Shown in pieces: positions 22,564 through 33,969 of a DNA stretch of 64,000 bases (within the stretch, counting starts at the first letter, position 1; every line of letters begins with the position of its first letter). This DNA is from Kingdonia uniflora. Lineage: Eukaryota > Streptophyta > Magnoliopsida > Ranunculales > Circaeasteraceae. Location: positions 447,001 through 511,000 of the forward strand of contig JACGCM010002198.1 of the NCBI GenBank assembly GCA_014058105.1, written 5' to 3'. The translations under genes and the position numbers were made by a program. Below the pieces are notes generated by a model. That model saw only the letters and a list, made by a program, of their open reading frames with translations, was not told the origin of the DNA and ran no database searches.

Positions 22564-22643
22564 AAGCAAAAAAGCAAATGGCCCCATAGAGACTAGTGGG
22601 AGATCAGAGTGATAGTTTTAGAAAGGAAGAGAGAAAGAGGGAG

Positions 22644-23019
22644 ATGGGTATATCTCAAACTCTTCTCATCGTGCTTCTCTTCACCATTTCAGCAACAACT
22701 ATTGAATCATCTTCAACATTCTTCCAAGGAGTAGTATCTTATGATCAATCTTTAAGTACCAAACAAACCAACACTCCTAAACCAAAGATCCCATACAAGA
22801 CCAAATACTTCCCCCCAACTATTAGACCACTTCACCTTCACACCCCATAGTTCCAAAATTTTCTACTAGAAATATCTCATTAACAGCTATTACTGGAAAC
22901 ATTGTGACCCCATCTTTGTTTACACTGGAAATGAGGGTGATATTGAATGGCTTGCAGCTAACACTGGTTTCATGCTCGATATAGTTCCCACGTTTAGACC
23001 ACTTTTAGTCTTCATTGAA
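22644..23019 (+). pseudogene. S28 carboxypeptidase exon 1
   Basis: The ATG at 22644 gives MGISQTLLIVLLFTISAT, a signal peptide; an in-frame ATG upstream (22596) was not chosen because it would bury the signal. The propeptide-like region reads IPYKTKYFPPTIRP. After a TAG at about 22850, YLINSYYWKHCDPIF and VYTGNEGDIEWLAANTGF follow, and the exon ends LLVFIE|GT. Confidence 0.88.
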
Positions 23020-23113
23020 GTATATTTTGCCAAATATTCTCCGTTTACTTTAATTCTAACATGTTTTAGTGGATTATAATGGTTGTCTATCTTTTCTTCT
23101 TTGGCTGTTTTAG

Positions 23114-23294
23114 CATAGATTTTATGGCGAATCTCTGCCATTTGGGAAGGAGTCCTATAAGTCTGCACATACATTGGGGTATCTGAACTCCCAGCAAGTA
23201 CTAGCTGATTTTGCTATTGTCATTCGGAGTTTGAAGCAAAACTTATCCTCAGAGGCATCACCTATTGTGGTCTTTAGTGGATCTTATGTAGGAA
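23114..23294 (+). pseudogene. S28 carboxypeptidase exon 2 (nucleophile region)
   Basis: The acceptor TTTTAG precedes HRFYGESLPFGKESYKSAHT, then LGYLNSQQVLADFAIVI and PIVVFSGSYVG. Family members have GGSYGG around the catalytic serine. Here the serine is kept but the flanking glycines changed. The donor GTAAGT starts at 23295. Confidence 0.9.
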
Positions 23295-23411
23295 GTAAGT
23301 AAAATAGAATCTGTCCCCATTTATTTTTACCGTGTTAATGAATTGATACATATTAGCTTAACTATTGATTGGTAAAGCATATCTCAGTGAGTATTTAATG
23401 CTTATTCTATT

Positions 23412-23910
23412 TAATCCATAATACAAAGAAAAACCCTAGTTAGCTGAAAAAAGTACAAAGAACACATAATTTGGATTGGGAAAAGTCTATTTAAGAGCTT
23501 CAATTGCTCAAATAAATTGATTACAACTTGAATTACTCTAAACCCTAAGCTTCATCCTCAGAACTCTTATTGAACTAACATAGATCTTGAAAAATAACAT
23601 AAGTCCCATTTATATACTAAAGAACTAAAAATACAAATATAACGCATCTTGAGGAAAAAGCATGCCTAAAAAATACAACCAACGCCAAGCTCGTTCGAAC
23701 AAAATAGGGAGTCGTTCGAACGACTTTACGCCAATTGGTCCAAAACCCTTGAAACTTGACAAGTCATTCGAACGGCATCTAAGCTCGTTCGAACGAAAAT
23801 TGTATATAGACCAAAATTCCAGAGTGGTAAACATTGATCGTTTGAAAGAAATAGGGAGTCGTTCGAACGACTTTGTTAATTTCCCAATTTCCCTAGATTC
23901 TCCTAGATCA
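23412..23910 (-). repeat. 3' LTR of gypsy element with TTCGAA palindromes
   Basis: This is a direct repeat of 39387-39863. It contains five GTTCGAAC-like palindromes at 23690-23870 (for example GTCGTTCGAACGAC). The minus-strand start is TGATCTAGGAG. Confidence 0.9.
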
Positions 23911-23944
23911 TGGCTCCCCCCTTTAAGAGCCTTGAGCTCCTGCT

Positions 23945-24374
23945 CAAGCTAAAAGTGGAGATGTGGAAATGCAGAGCTGCCCATTTCTCTGTTGTACCAC
24001 ATCGACTTACTAGGTTGCTGACCCTTCTTCCCAACTCAGAATGAATCAATACCACCCCATCTTGTAGTATAAACTTTCCTCTCTAAAATCTCATCCTCCT
24101 GGAATGGAACTTCCCTTTCCATCCAAAAGTCATCAACTGACGGTAGGTGAGTATCGATTGTAGAGTCTTCATCTAAAAGAGATGGCTTAAAAAACTTTAA
24201 ATGCTCGGTATTAATCATTAAATACATCTGCATAAAAGGTGGAAAATCCAATTCATACTCACATGTCTTGCCTTGCAGTAACTTTTGGCGAAACACACTA
24301 TGACTTTTGGGATCATCATAACCTGTAACATACTCTGACGTAACAAAAGGTTGTATCTGCATAGAAACCAACAT
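23945..24374 (-). pseudogene. Gypsy pol C-terminus with chromodomain-like tail
   Basis: HLKFFKPSLLDEDS and LPSVDDF form the integrase C-terminal linker, then DEILERKVYTTRWGGIDSF and, after a TGA, VGKKGQQPSKSMWYNREM. This has the layout of a chromodomain (I-E/R-R...F-V-W-x-G-x-P...W), though aromatic positions are damaged. Chromodomains steer integration to marked chromatin. Confidence 0.65.
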
Positions 24375-24500
24375 AGCGGAAGTAGTTGGTAATGGGGGTC
24401 AGCATAACCTATCAGCCATTTTGTTGTTCATTCCCTTCTTATACTGTATAAACAAGGGAAATTGTTGGAGATACAACATTTCCTTCATCTGGTGAGCTTG

Positions 24501-25085
24501 TTATAGCTTGGACTGTGTAGGTAAGAATTGGAACACTTTGAGATCAAAATGTACCACAACCTCTTCTTGCAACTTCCCCATGTCGGTTTGTTGCTTATAT
24601 GATATTATCATTGGAGACCACACGCTAGCCGATGCACCCTCTTGAACCGGTAGCACCAATAACATAAACTTGCCACTCACATTAACCAATCGCTTCACCT
24701 GAGTCGCGGTTACTAAATTTTGTGTAGTGACATGCTCCTTACAAGCATTGATATGGAACTCATATCCCTCCTTCACAAGACGATACTTGTGAGCTCTACG
24801 ATAATAAATCGCATCTTAGTCCCAAAGATATGAGCTACCCAAGATGGCCTGACACACCTCCAAAGGAACCACCTCACACATTACCTCGTCAATAAACCAT
24901 TCAGTGATCGCAAACCTGAATGTACACTGCTTCGTGATCATCAAATCCGTATCTTTTTGAATCTACCCCAAGTCATACGGCTTAGGTTGAGTTGTAGTCA
25001 TCAAACCCATCTTCTTCACCAACGCCGCATAAATTAATTTTTTCTGACTACCCGGATCCACAATGGCCTCGACTAAACTCTGCTT
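24501..25085 (-). pseudogene. Gypsy protease region
   Basis: With frame changes one reads VEAIVDPGSQKKLIYAALVK (DPGS in place of the DTGS-type catalytic motif), then KPYDLG, a TAG, IQKDTDLMITKQCTFRFAIT, DEVMCEVVPLEVCQAILGS and KYRLVKEGYEFHINACKEH. This is the retropepsin region of a chromovirus-like pol. It is followed by a short linker and then a sharp jump to the end of pol. Confidence 0.75.
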
Positions 25086-25458
25086 CACCTAAATACTGAC
25101 ATGAAAAAGTTCTTCTCGACTCTCATCCTCGGTAGCCAAAGTCTGCTGAAACAAATTATAAGCTTAGGATTCAGTTTATCTAAATCCGAGAGGTCAACAA
25201 CCTCTGCGGCTAGTGCATATCTCTCTTTCTTGCTCTTTTTATCCCTCGTCCGAAGCTCCGGGTGAAGTTTCCAACATCTATATGAAAGATGCCCACTCGC
25301 CTTACAATGAATCCAAGAATTCTCCTTTGACGAAGACCCTTCTCCTTTAGACTCTCCCTTATGTTCATTTTTCCAACTAGACCTGTACTCCGACTTGTTC
25401 TTGATCTTTTCTATGTCATTCTTCAAGTACTTGCCTTCAATAGCAATTTCCTTCACGA
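25085..25458 (-). pseudogene. Gypsy gag end and zinc knuckle, continued past the hAT element
   Basis: Reading on from DATVK in 38.5 kb gives EIAIEGKYLKNDIEK in frame. It then has a serine-rich linker and the knuckle CKASGHLSYRCWKLHPELR. The expected first residues of CxxC are changed (HCKASGH). ALAAEVVDLSDLDKLNPK leads to protease. Confidence 0.85.
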
Positions 25459-25559
25459 TAGGGCTGTCAATCCAGCCCGAACACAATAGCACGACCCGAA
25501 CCTGACCTGCTATAAATGGGTTTGGGTTCACCCTTGGCGGGTTTGGGTCGTAAACGGGT

Positions 25560-27140
25560 TGATACGGCAGATACGATTACGAAGTAGGTCATGTTAGTTT
25601 TTCAAAATATGACCCACGGGTGACCCGCTAACCCGTTTACCCTTATGTAATTTAGTTTAAGTTTCAAGGGCTTTTGGCCTTTTTCCATAGGGTGTTTAAA
25701 ATCCTAAAACTAAACATAAAGTCCTCATTTCCTTTTCCTCAACACACAGTAGCACAACTCTCTTTCGCAAGTCTCACCGCCATTGGTGACTCTGACAATT
25801 TCACTCTTGATTTGTTTAATTTGATCAATTTGTGCCTTTGTGGTAACTGACTAGTAACTAGTTTGATTAATTTTACTCTCGAGTCACGATTGTTCACTCT
25901 CGAATCTCGATTAATCAATTTGAGGTGATGTGTCTCTAACTAGAATCAGATTACTTGTGGTGCCCAACAGTTGGACTTTGGAGATCAATTTGTGTCTGTG
26001 GTGAGTCTCAAGTATTACTAGTTCATTAATTTGGGGGCTTTTGGAGATCATCGTTTGGAGATCACTCTGTCTTTGGAGTTTGGACTTGGAGATCACTCTT
26101 AAGTCTCAAGACTCTCAATAGGTTACTTTTTCTCTCTGTCTTTACTTTTGAGTTTTGAGGTCAAATTATAATTTTACCTTTCATGAAAAGTGAAAACATT
26201 GGATGATCTCCAAATTGAGTTATGCCTAATTATATTTGCGATGACTGGTGAGTCTGTACTCTATGACAGCTTCATTCTCTAAATTGTATACTCTAATTCT
26301 ATTAACTATCAAGTCTCAACTCTGAACCCTCATAGTCTCAGACAGTCAGACTCTCATTCAAGTCTCAACAGTGATTTTATATTTTTACTGTGTATGATAG
26401 TGATACTAATCATACCAAGATATCTCTGATTTTATATTTTTACTGTGTATGATTATGTTATCTTTCTCATTATTAGAATTTAGAGTTACTTATACGCCTT
26501 GTATGATATCTTTAATTTTGCTTTAAGTCTTTTTTTTCTAGACTATTATAAGATGAAGCTTAGAATATAGGTAAAAATGGGGTATTTTCAATTTTGTATA
26601 CTTTACTTTATATCAATATAAAGGTTTTGGTTTCTTAATTTCATAACTTTTCTTCATAATCTTAATGAAATCTTGTTCTGTATATTTTTAATAGGTTGAT
26701 TAGTATGTGAATAAATACTTGTAAGCCTGTGGGCAGCAATTGCTTGTATCACTCTTTTGTGCAGGCTGAATGTAAGCATTATCAATTGTGTGTGATACTC
26801 TTTTTGTGGAAGCTACATTTTTTTGGTGATGAAAACTACAATGAGGTTTTCTTTAACAAGAAAATATAGTTTTTAATGCCCAAAAAATGTAACTTTCATA
26901 AAAAAGAACATGTGCAATTGCTAATGCCAAAATTTTAGGCTTCAACAAAATAGGTGCACATGAATTTATTGGTTACACTCTGCAATGAGACATTTACTTA
27001 GAAATCAATCTATGATACAATGTACAAGAAGAATGGATTGAGCATTTGAGCACATGAAGAAAGTTATCTAAACACAAATTTATCAAATTTCTAAAATTTG
27101 GTTAGTAATTTGGTGATCTCTGTTAGTTAAATATTAATTT
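25560..27140. other. Left arm of hAT element
   Basis: After the subterminal GACCCGCTAACCCGTTTACCC stretch (about 25610-25642) the sequence is AT-rich with UTR-like character (25740-26150) and no open coding region. No BED-finger exon was recognised. Confidence 0.5.
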
Positions 27141-27165
27141 GGTTATTTTTAGGCTTTTTGCAAAA

Positions 27166-27339
27166 ATGGTACAAGTTAGACCTCCTTGCACTTGTGAGGC
27201 TGGATACATAAGGCGTTATAGGGCTAACACTAAGAATAACAATGGTCGTTATTTTTATCGTTGTCCCCAATTTAAAACCAATACAAGTCATTTATATGGG
27301 AAGATGTTCTTGTTTGAAGCCTTGGGGCAGGAAACCTAG
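27166..27339 (+). CDS. Small GRF-type zinc-finger ORF inside the hAT element
   Basis: The ATG at 27166 follows an acceptor-like TTTTTAG (27145-27151). The 57-residue frame reads MVQVRPPCTCEAGYIRRYRA, then NNNGRYFYRCPQFK and SHLYGKMFLFEALGQET. CxC followed by GRYFYRCP is the signature of a GRF zinc finger, seen in several nucleic-acid enzymes and in plant proteins of unknown role. The fourth zinc ligand, usually a cysteine about seven to ten residues after FYxCP, is missing (serine-histidine instead). A stop follows a few residues later. It could be an exon of a larger gene captured by the hAT element, since a plant-type acceptor precedes it. It is not part of the hAT transposase as far as I know. 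Confidence 0.55.
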   Translation: MVQVRPPCTCEAGYIRRYRANTKNNNGRYFYRCPQFKTNTSHLYGKMFLFEALGQET

Positions 27340-27410
27340 GACAAGGGGGAGAACCAGTTGATGAATATAAACAAGTTGAGATTGTGAGACATAAGATTAG
27401 GGACAACTAT

Positions 27411-27981
27411 TGATAAACCGTATCAAATCGGGTGCTATAGTATAAAGGAGGGTTGTCGCTCTTCAGGGATGCATAGATCAAAATCACAATTCTATTATCA
27501 AATTAAGTAAAAAGGTATAATTAAAAATACTTACATTCATTAAATTCCATAGATTTCCCAAGATTCTCCAATAGTTAATACATAATTCTCTCTGGAAGAA
27601 TACAAAAATAGCTACGGTTCCCAGAGAGTAAAAGATGACTCCCTCTTCTCTCTAACTCTATCTCTCTTTAACCTAACTAAAAGTCCTCATCTCCCGCAAC
27701 CACTCCAAATTTTATGGAGAACTTTTAGCTAGGTTTGACTACTAAGTCTTCTAGAAGCTTCAACAGCTCTTAGCACAAGGTCATCTGTAACAGCTCTTGA
27801 CAACAAATCATCTCCAACAGCTTTTTAGCTTGTAAGAGTCAGGCTTTAAGAAGGGTTTGATCACAAATGTTTCTTTACCTGTAATAGTCAAACATACTTC
27901 AATTAAGCCCAGTTAAACATAAAATTAGTTCCTAGATAATGTAAATTGAAGGACAAAAATATGCATTTTTCATGCCTATCA
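27411..27981 (-). repeat. 3' LTR of Athila-type element
   Basis: It is bounded by TG...CA on the minus strand: TGATAGGCATGA starts at 27981 and GGTTTATCA ends at 27411. The adjacent purine tract at 27982-27996 supports the start. No second copy was found for comparison. Confidence 0.65.
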
Positions 27982-27996
27982 AATACCCCCAAACTA

Positions 27997-29460
27997 ACAT
28001 ATTGCTAGTCCCTTAGCAAAAAAAACAAAAACTAAACTCTTTCGTGGTTTCTTACGATGCATTTAGCGTATGCAACAAGCCTTTGAACCTATAGGTTACC
28101 TAAATAAGACGAATTGTGTCTCGTGAGGGTTTTTAATGAATATACCCAAAAAAAATTATCACAGACGTTCTGGTATTATAAACAACTAATAATTATTGTT
28201 CCTGGTATCTCTAAAAATGGATTGAATTTATATTAGAGATATTGGACTTAAACAAGGGTTAACCATTAGATACATTTAGAATTTATCAAGTCAATTTTTT
28301 ACTACTATCAGATTATATCAAGTTTTAGAATTTCATCCTATTATATAGTAAATTTAGTTTCTGGAATCATGGTGTTTGAGAATCCTTCCAAATAACTTTA
28401 GCCTTATCTTGAGTATGGTGGAAGAAATCTAGAAGTTAGTTCAACAAGTGCCCTAGTTTGTTCATTCTCTTTTATTGATATTTTAGGGAAAATATATATC
28501 CACACAAGTTTTTTAAGGTAAGACGTTGCATTTGAGTTTTCATTTGCTCTTTTTATTTTTTGTTTATTTATTTATTTTTACTTGCAATTTTCCCTCCTTC
28601 ACATAGTTCTCAACTATACTCATAGAGACTCGTTATTTTATTTTTTAGGTCTCTTACTTTCACATTGATTCGTGGCTTGCCGCGAGATTGGTAAAAATTC
28701 TTCATCTTTCAGTTCTAAATCTTGTGTGGGGCCTTGAATTGTGAATGTATCATCTTTTTTTTTTTTTTTCAGAGTATGTCAGCTTCGTGGAGGTGCCAAT
28801 AACTTGTAAAAATACATACAAACCCTTAGTATGAATTTATGAGAAGCGAAGTTTTCCTAGGTAATTGTCTCCCTCGTTACATATTATTCGTAACCCAAAC
28901 TGTTGATTAATCAAAAAGTGATAGTTAGTTTTAACAAAACCTTTATAACATAACTACGTGAAGTGCAATTATAAGAGTGATTTTCTTCTGAAATACATCT
29001 AATAGGATTGTAGTACCAAAAACTTAAAAATTCTTAACGCACTAACAATTTTCAGTTTAAAATAAGCCATAACCTTATAATTTTATCCCAAGTGTAACTC
29101 TTGGACTCTAAGAATATCCAAAGATCAGAGTATACAAAAGATGTGTCTACAATACCAGAATGCCCTAAAATAACAACTTTTCTTAGAAAAAGTTATGAAA
29201 ATCTTATTTACCCCCACCCTTAAACTGAATCAGCATGTGTCCCCACATTTGCCAAAAATGAAAAGAAAATGAGAAAATCTAAAAATATTACCTGAACATG
29301 ATAAGGGTTGCCTCCCGCAAGCGTTATGTTTAGGGTCTTCAGTCAGACGATGGTAGGTACCCCCAAACTAGATAAGACTATGGGCAAAAATAAAGATACC
29401 TATGTTTTATATGATCGGTCTCATAGATTCATATCCTCGCTCTAACCCGTAAAGTACTCG
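27997..29460 (-). other. Non-coding region between Athila pol and 3' LTR
   Basis: No env-like or other open frame is recognisable. There is a T homopolymer at about 28757-28770 (28761-28770 nearby). The sequence is otherwise AT-rich and unique. Confidence 0.6.
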
Positions 29461-30722
29461 TGAAATGGTTTAAGTCTCTGTCCATTTACCTTATTAATGT
29501 TACCAGTATGAGGGTCAAGAATTTCAGTAGCTCTATGTTGGAAAACAATTTTGACAATGAACGGCCCGGTCCAACGGGATTGAAGTTTTTCGGGAAACAG
29601 ATGAAGACGCGAAGAATATAGTAGAACTTTTTGATCAACTTCAAAAGTCTTTCGTATGATATTTCTATCATGAAAAGCCTTGGTTCTTTCTCTTTATATC
29701 TTTGCGGATTCATATGCATCTTTTCGGAGCTCATTCAACTCAATGAGTTGTAGTTTTCGGTGGGACCCAACCGCTGAAGTGTCAAAGTTAAGCGTTTTTA
29801 TTGCCCAAAAAGCTCTATGCTTAAGTTCGACAGGAAGATGGCATGATTTGCCGTAAACGAGTCGGTAAGATGACATTCCAATCGGGGTTTTATATGGAGT
29901 ACGGTAAGCCTAAAGTGCATCAATTAATCTTACTGACCAATCTTTATTATTTAGGTTAACGGTCTTTTGGAGAATACTTTTGATCTCCTGATTTAAAACT
30001 TCGACTTGCCCACTCGTTTGCGGGTGATAAGGTTTTGCCACCTTATGGGTTACACCATATTTTTTGACAAGGGTAGCAATAATTTTGTTGTTAAAATGTA
30101 ACCCTCCATCGATAATGATAGCCCTAGGTGATCCAAATCGAGAAAAAATATTTTCTTTAAAAAAATTAAGAACAGCTGCACTGTTATTCATTTTCGAAGG
30201 GATGACTTCAACCCATTTTGATACATAGTCCACTCCAACAAGGATGTACTCATATTCAAAAGACTTGGAAAAAGGGCCCATAAAATCAATGCCCCAAACA
30301 TCAAAAGGTTCAATAACTAAAATAGGGTATAAGGGCATTATATTTCGTCGAGAAAGGTCCCCCATTTTTTGGAATCTCTCGCACGCTTTGGAAAATGCAT
30401 GCGCATCGTGAAATAAGGTATGCCAATAAAAACTACACTGCAAAATTTTTGCAGCGGTCTTCTTAGAGCTAAATTGGCCTCCACAAGCTTGGGTGTGGCA
30501 AAATGATAGAATATTGGTAAACTCGGACTGAGGAACACATTTCCTAAGGATTTGGTCAGTACAATACTTAAACAAATCTGGATCATCCCAAAATATGTAC
30601 TTCACTTGACTAAAGAAACGATATTTGCCAGGTTTAGTCCAATGATCAGAAATGGTATCCGTGGCTAAGTAATTAGCAATGTCTACAAACCACGGCAACT
30701 CAGGAACTAAATTTACAGCCAT
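29461..30722 (-). pseudogene. Athila integrase
   Basis: The zinc-binding segment is [20 protein letters not shown] with [14 protein letters not shown]. The catalytic core has [35 protein letters not shown] (DGG in place of DGGSHF-type) and [15 protein letters not shown] stop near 29908 precedes [21 protein letters not shown], another follows near 29693, and the C-terminal part has SRWTGPFIVK and FHEYF. The full catalytic pattern D..D..E is readable (VEVLNQE). Stops show inactivity. Confidence 0.88.
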
Positions 30723-31243
30723 AAGCTGTTCATCAGGGAAGGATTCTCTAATCGGTAGGACTCATTAACAGACTCAATCACTATACGGGAAAGATGGTCA
30801 ACTACTACATTGTCTGACCCATTTTTGTCTCGAATCTCAAGGTCAAACTCATACAAAAGTAATACCCACCAGATTAGCCGTGCCTTAGCATCTTTCTTTG
30901 ACAAAAGATGTCAAAGCACGGCATGATCTGTGTACACAATCACTTTAGATCCTATAAGATAAGATCTAAATTTTTCTAGTGCATAAATAATGGCCAAGAG
31001 TTATTTTTCAGTGGTTGTGTAATTTAATTGGACATCTTTTAACGTTTTACTAACGTAGTAGATGACATGGGGGCGTTTGTCAATCCGCTGTCCCAAAACA
31101 GCGCCTACAGAATAATCAAAGGCATCACACATTAACTCGAATGGTTCACTCCAAACAGGTGGTCTAATAATGGGTGATGTTGTGAGCTGGGTCTTAAGCT
31201 TATCAAAAGCTACAAGATAAGGTGAATCAAACTCATAGGCCAC
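30713..31243 (-). pseudogene. Athila RNase H
   Basis: MCDAFDYSVGAVLGQRIDK and PHVIYYVSKTLKDVQLNYTT mark the RNase H start. After a break, [18 protein letters not shown] and DHLSRI close the domain. An in-frame stop near 30998 and loss of part of the sequence between 30905 and 31000 interrupt it. Confidence 0.82.
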
Positions 31244-31985
31244 ATCTTTGGCCCAAAAGGCTGCTTAAAGGACGAACAATCTTACTAAAATCTTGGATAA
31301 AACGATGGTAGAAACCTGCATGTCCTAGAAAGGAATGGACATCTTTGACATTTCGTGGTGGGGGGAGGTTAGAAATGACATCAATTTTGGCCTGGTTAAC
31401 TTCTATTCCTTTTTGAGATATGATATGCCCCAAAACTATCCCTATTTTTACCATAAAGTGACATTTCTCCCAATTTAAAATAAAATTATTTTCTAGGCAT
31501 CTGAGTAATACTAAAGAAAGATGATGAAGGCACTGGTCAAATGAGTAGCCAAATAATGAGAAGTCATCCATAAAAACTTCAATGAATCGCTCTACCATGT
31601 TTAAAAAAATGCTTAACATGCAACGTTGAAACGTCGCAGGAGCATTGCATAAGCCAAAAGGCATTCGACGGTAGGCGAGCGTGCCAAAATGACATGTAAA
31701 AGTTATTTTCTCTTGGTCCTCGGGTGCGATGGGTATTTGGTTGTACCCAGAGTAGCCATCTAAGAAATAATAAAATTTGTGCCCAGCGAGTCGCTCGAGC
31801 ATCTGGTCAATGAAAGGTAAGGGGAAGTGATATTTCCTAGTGACCGAGTTAAGCTTCCTGTAGTCTATGCGGACTCTCCATCCAGTGGTCGTTCTAGTGG
31901 GTACGAGGTCGTTATTCTCGTTCTTTACAACGATGATTCCTGACTTTTTTGAGATAACATGGATCAGGCTATAACCCACAGACTA
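31233..31985 (-). pseudogene. Athila reverse transcriptase
   Basis: This is the best-preserved frame of the element (248 residues). WRVRIDYRKLNSVTRK, FIDQMLERLAGH, FLDGYSGYNQIPIAPEDQEK, RRMPFGLCNAPATFQRCM, the active-site motif FMDDF in EVFMDDFSLFG, NWEKCHFMV and LGHAGFYHRFI are all in place. The order and wording are typical of the Athila group. The upstream start lies in the preceding frame near 31985. Reverse transcriptase copies the element RNA into cDNA. Confidence 0.93.
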
Positions 31986-32108
31986 TCAAAAATAGGATAA
32001 ATGATCCCAACATCAAGGAGTTTTAAAATCTTTTTCCGAACTACTTCGGTCATAGTCGGGTTTAATCTCCGTTGTTCTTCCCTAGACTTTTTGGCATTAT
32101 CATCCAAA

Positions 32109-33002
32109 TTAATTATATGCATGCAAAACCGAGGGACTAATTCCTTTAATATTCTCTATAATCCAGCCAATAACTTTCGTATTTCCCTTAAGAACACGAA
32201 TCAACTTCTCTTCCTGAAGGGGTTCTAGGTCAGCGGCAATAATGACGGGCATAGTTTTGTCAGAACCTAAAAAAACATACTTAAGGTGAGCGGGAAGAGA
32301 TTTAAGCTCTATCTTTGGGGAGGTTACTTGAGCCTCCAGAATGGGTTTCTTAATATCTAAGATTTCATGCCCACCTTCGGGCTCTGAAATTTCTAAAGCC
32401 GAATCTAATAAGGTTTTCACCTCATGGATGTATGAATCGTCCTCACAATCTCCATCAAAGTATGACAAAAATGCCTCTGAGGGATCTGAGGTACTTGTCC
32501 TCTCAAAAGTATTACTCACAAGACTCTGGATCATATTGCACTCGAGTGGTTCAGAATTAGAAGGGGAATGCGACGCATTAAAAATATTCAATTCTGTTGT
32601 CATGTTCCCGAAGATCAACTTCGTAATTCTATTGCGGCAATTGATTACCGCATTTGCTATTGCCAAAAATGGGCAACCTAGAATCACAGCGATCTTGTCC
32701 TCAGGGTTTGCCACTGGCTCAGTATCTAACACAACAAAGTCTACTGGATAAACAAACTGTTCAATCTGGATTAACACATCTTTAACTACACCCCTAGGAA
32801 TCCTAATAGATCGGTCAGCTAGCTGAAGGGTCTTATTTGTGGGTTTAAGTACTCCAATATCCAATTGCTCATAAATAGAGTAAGGAATGAGGTTCACGGC
32901 AGTACCTAAATCAAGTAGAGCTCTTCCTATTTTACGGGGCCCATTCGTACATGAAATAGTAGGGCATTCTGGGTTCTTGTATTTTGGAAGGGATTTACGC
33001 AA
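32109..33002 (-). pseudogene. Athila protease and linker
   Basis: CPTISCTNGPRKIGRALLDL then GTAVNLIPYSIYEQL forms the aspartic protease site (DLGTA, usually DLGAS). IPRGVVKDVLIQIEQFVYP, FVVLDTEP, AVILGCPFLA and NAVINC follow. The long acidic linker before reverse transcriptase includes SPKIELKSLPAHLKYVFL and GWIIENIKGISPSV. The frame is open over 297 residues, but is shifted relative to its neighbours. Confidence 0.88.
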
Positions 33003-33969
33003 AAGGACAACACTAACATGTGCATCTAAAAGAATAGACGTATTACTCTCGTGAATACGAAAAACCTTTTTCGGGACATGTATGCTCCGCTTTAAAGTAC
33101 AAAGACCTTTAAGGAATTTTGTGTAATTGGGAATATGCCTTATGGCCGTAAGGATAAGAATGTTAATCGCACAATGCTTAAAATTCCCTAAAATCTTTTC
33201 ATAGGCGTTGCCCTTCTTAGCAAGAGTTAACCGCTGAGGAAAAGGTGTTAGCGGCTAAACATGTGCTATTGCGATTTCTTCCTCACTCACAGGTTCTTCT
33301 ATGGGCTTACTTTGAAATTCTAGCTCGGGTTCCTTAGGCATTTTTACCAAATTATCAATTTTTGTACCGTTCCTAAGAGAAATGATGGCGTTGACTCCAT
33401 CACGATTGGAAGATATAGGATGTTCAGTATTCCCTTTAGGATTAGCTTGAGTTTGACTGGGGAACGTTCATTTATCTTTCGTGCTTATCTCTGTTGCCAT
33501 TTGACCTATCTGTCCCTTAAGTTTGGCAATTGATGTCTGGGTTACTTGCATAAATGCCTTAAGAGTATCTTCTAAGAACGTGGTTGGAGTAGACAGATTC
33601 CTATTGTACGGAGGAACATAAGGCACATTAAGGGGAGCTTGGTATGACGGATTTTGTTGCCACGAGGAATTAGACTGGTGTTGGTTTACTTGATTGTGCG
33701 GCTGATAAGGAGTACTACCAGAAGAACCTCCTTGGTAATTTCTATTTTACCGAGAATTGGAGTTGTTGGAATTATTATTCTATTCACCATTGAAAGGTTG
33801 GCAATTGGGACTGATATATGGCATTGGCCTGGTCATTCCTACCCTCTTTTAAACTAAGGTCAAGGCAATCTTGGACCAGATGGTCCAAACTTTCACAAGC
33901 CACACAAAGTGGTATCGCCACATGGTTAACAGAAGAAGTGGTAGGGAGTTACTCCCATTTCCCGATCTC

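Larger units (their letters stand above)
18822..22584. mobile_element. hAT-like DNA transposon carrying a host gene fragment (Pack-type)
   Basis: The flanks carry an exact 8-bp duplication CATAGAGA (18814-18821 and 22585-22592), the hAT target length. The ends are imperfect inverted repeats: TAGGTGGAGTTTGTTTTTTG on the left against the reverse complement GGGCCATTTGCTTTTTTG on the right. Subterminal tracts rich in GAGTCTGAGTC (left, about 18843-18975) and GACTCAGACTC (right, about 22468-22563) are also inverted. No transposase is visible, so the element is non-autonomous. It contains the 5' UTR and first exon of a vacuolar sorting receptor gene. It lies about 60 bp upstream of the S28 gene's start codon, so it would have split that gene's promoter or leader. 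Confidence 0.8.

Noticed and set aside
27997..29460. Env-like gene between Athila pol and the 3' LTR
   Set aside because: No open frame with signal peptide or membrane segment was found there.
32341..32751. 136-residue plus-strand frame
   Set aside because: Antisense shadow of the open Athila protease frame.
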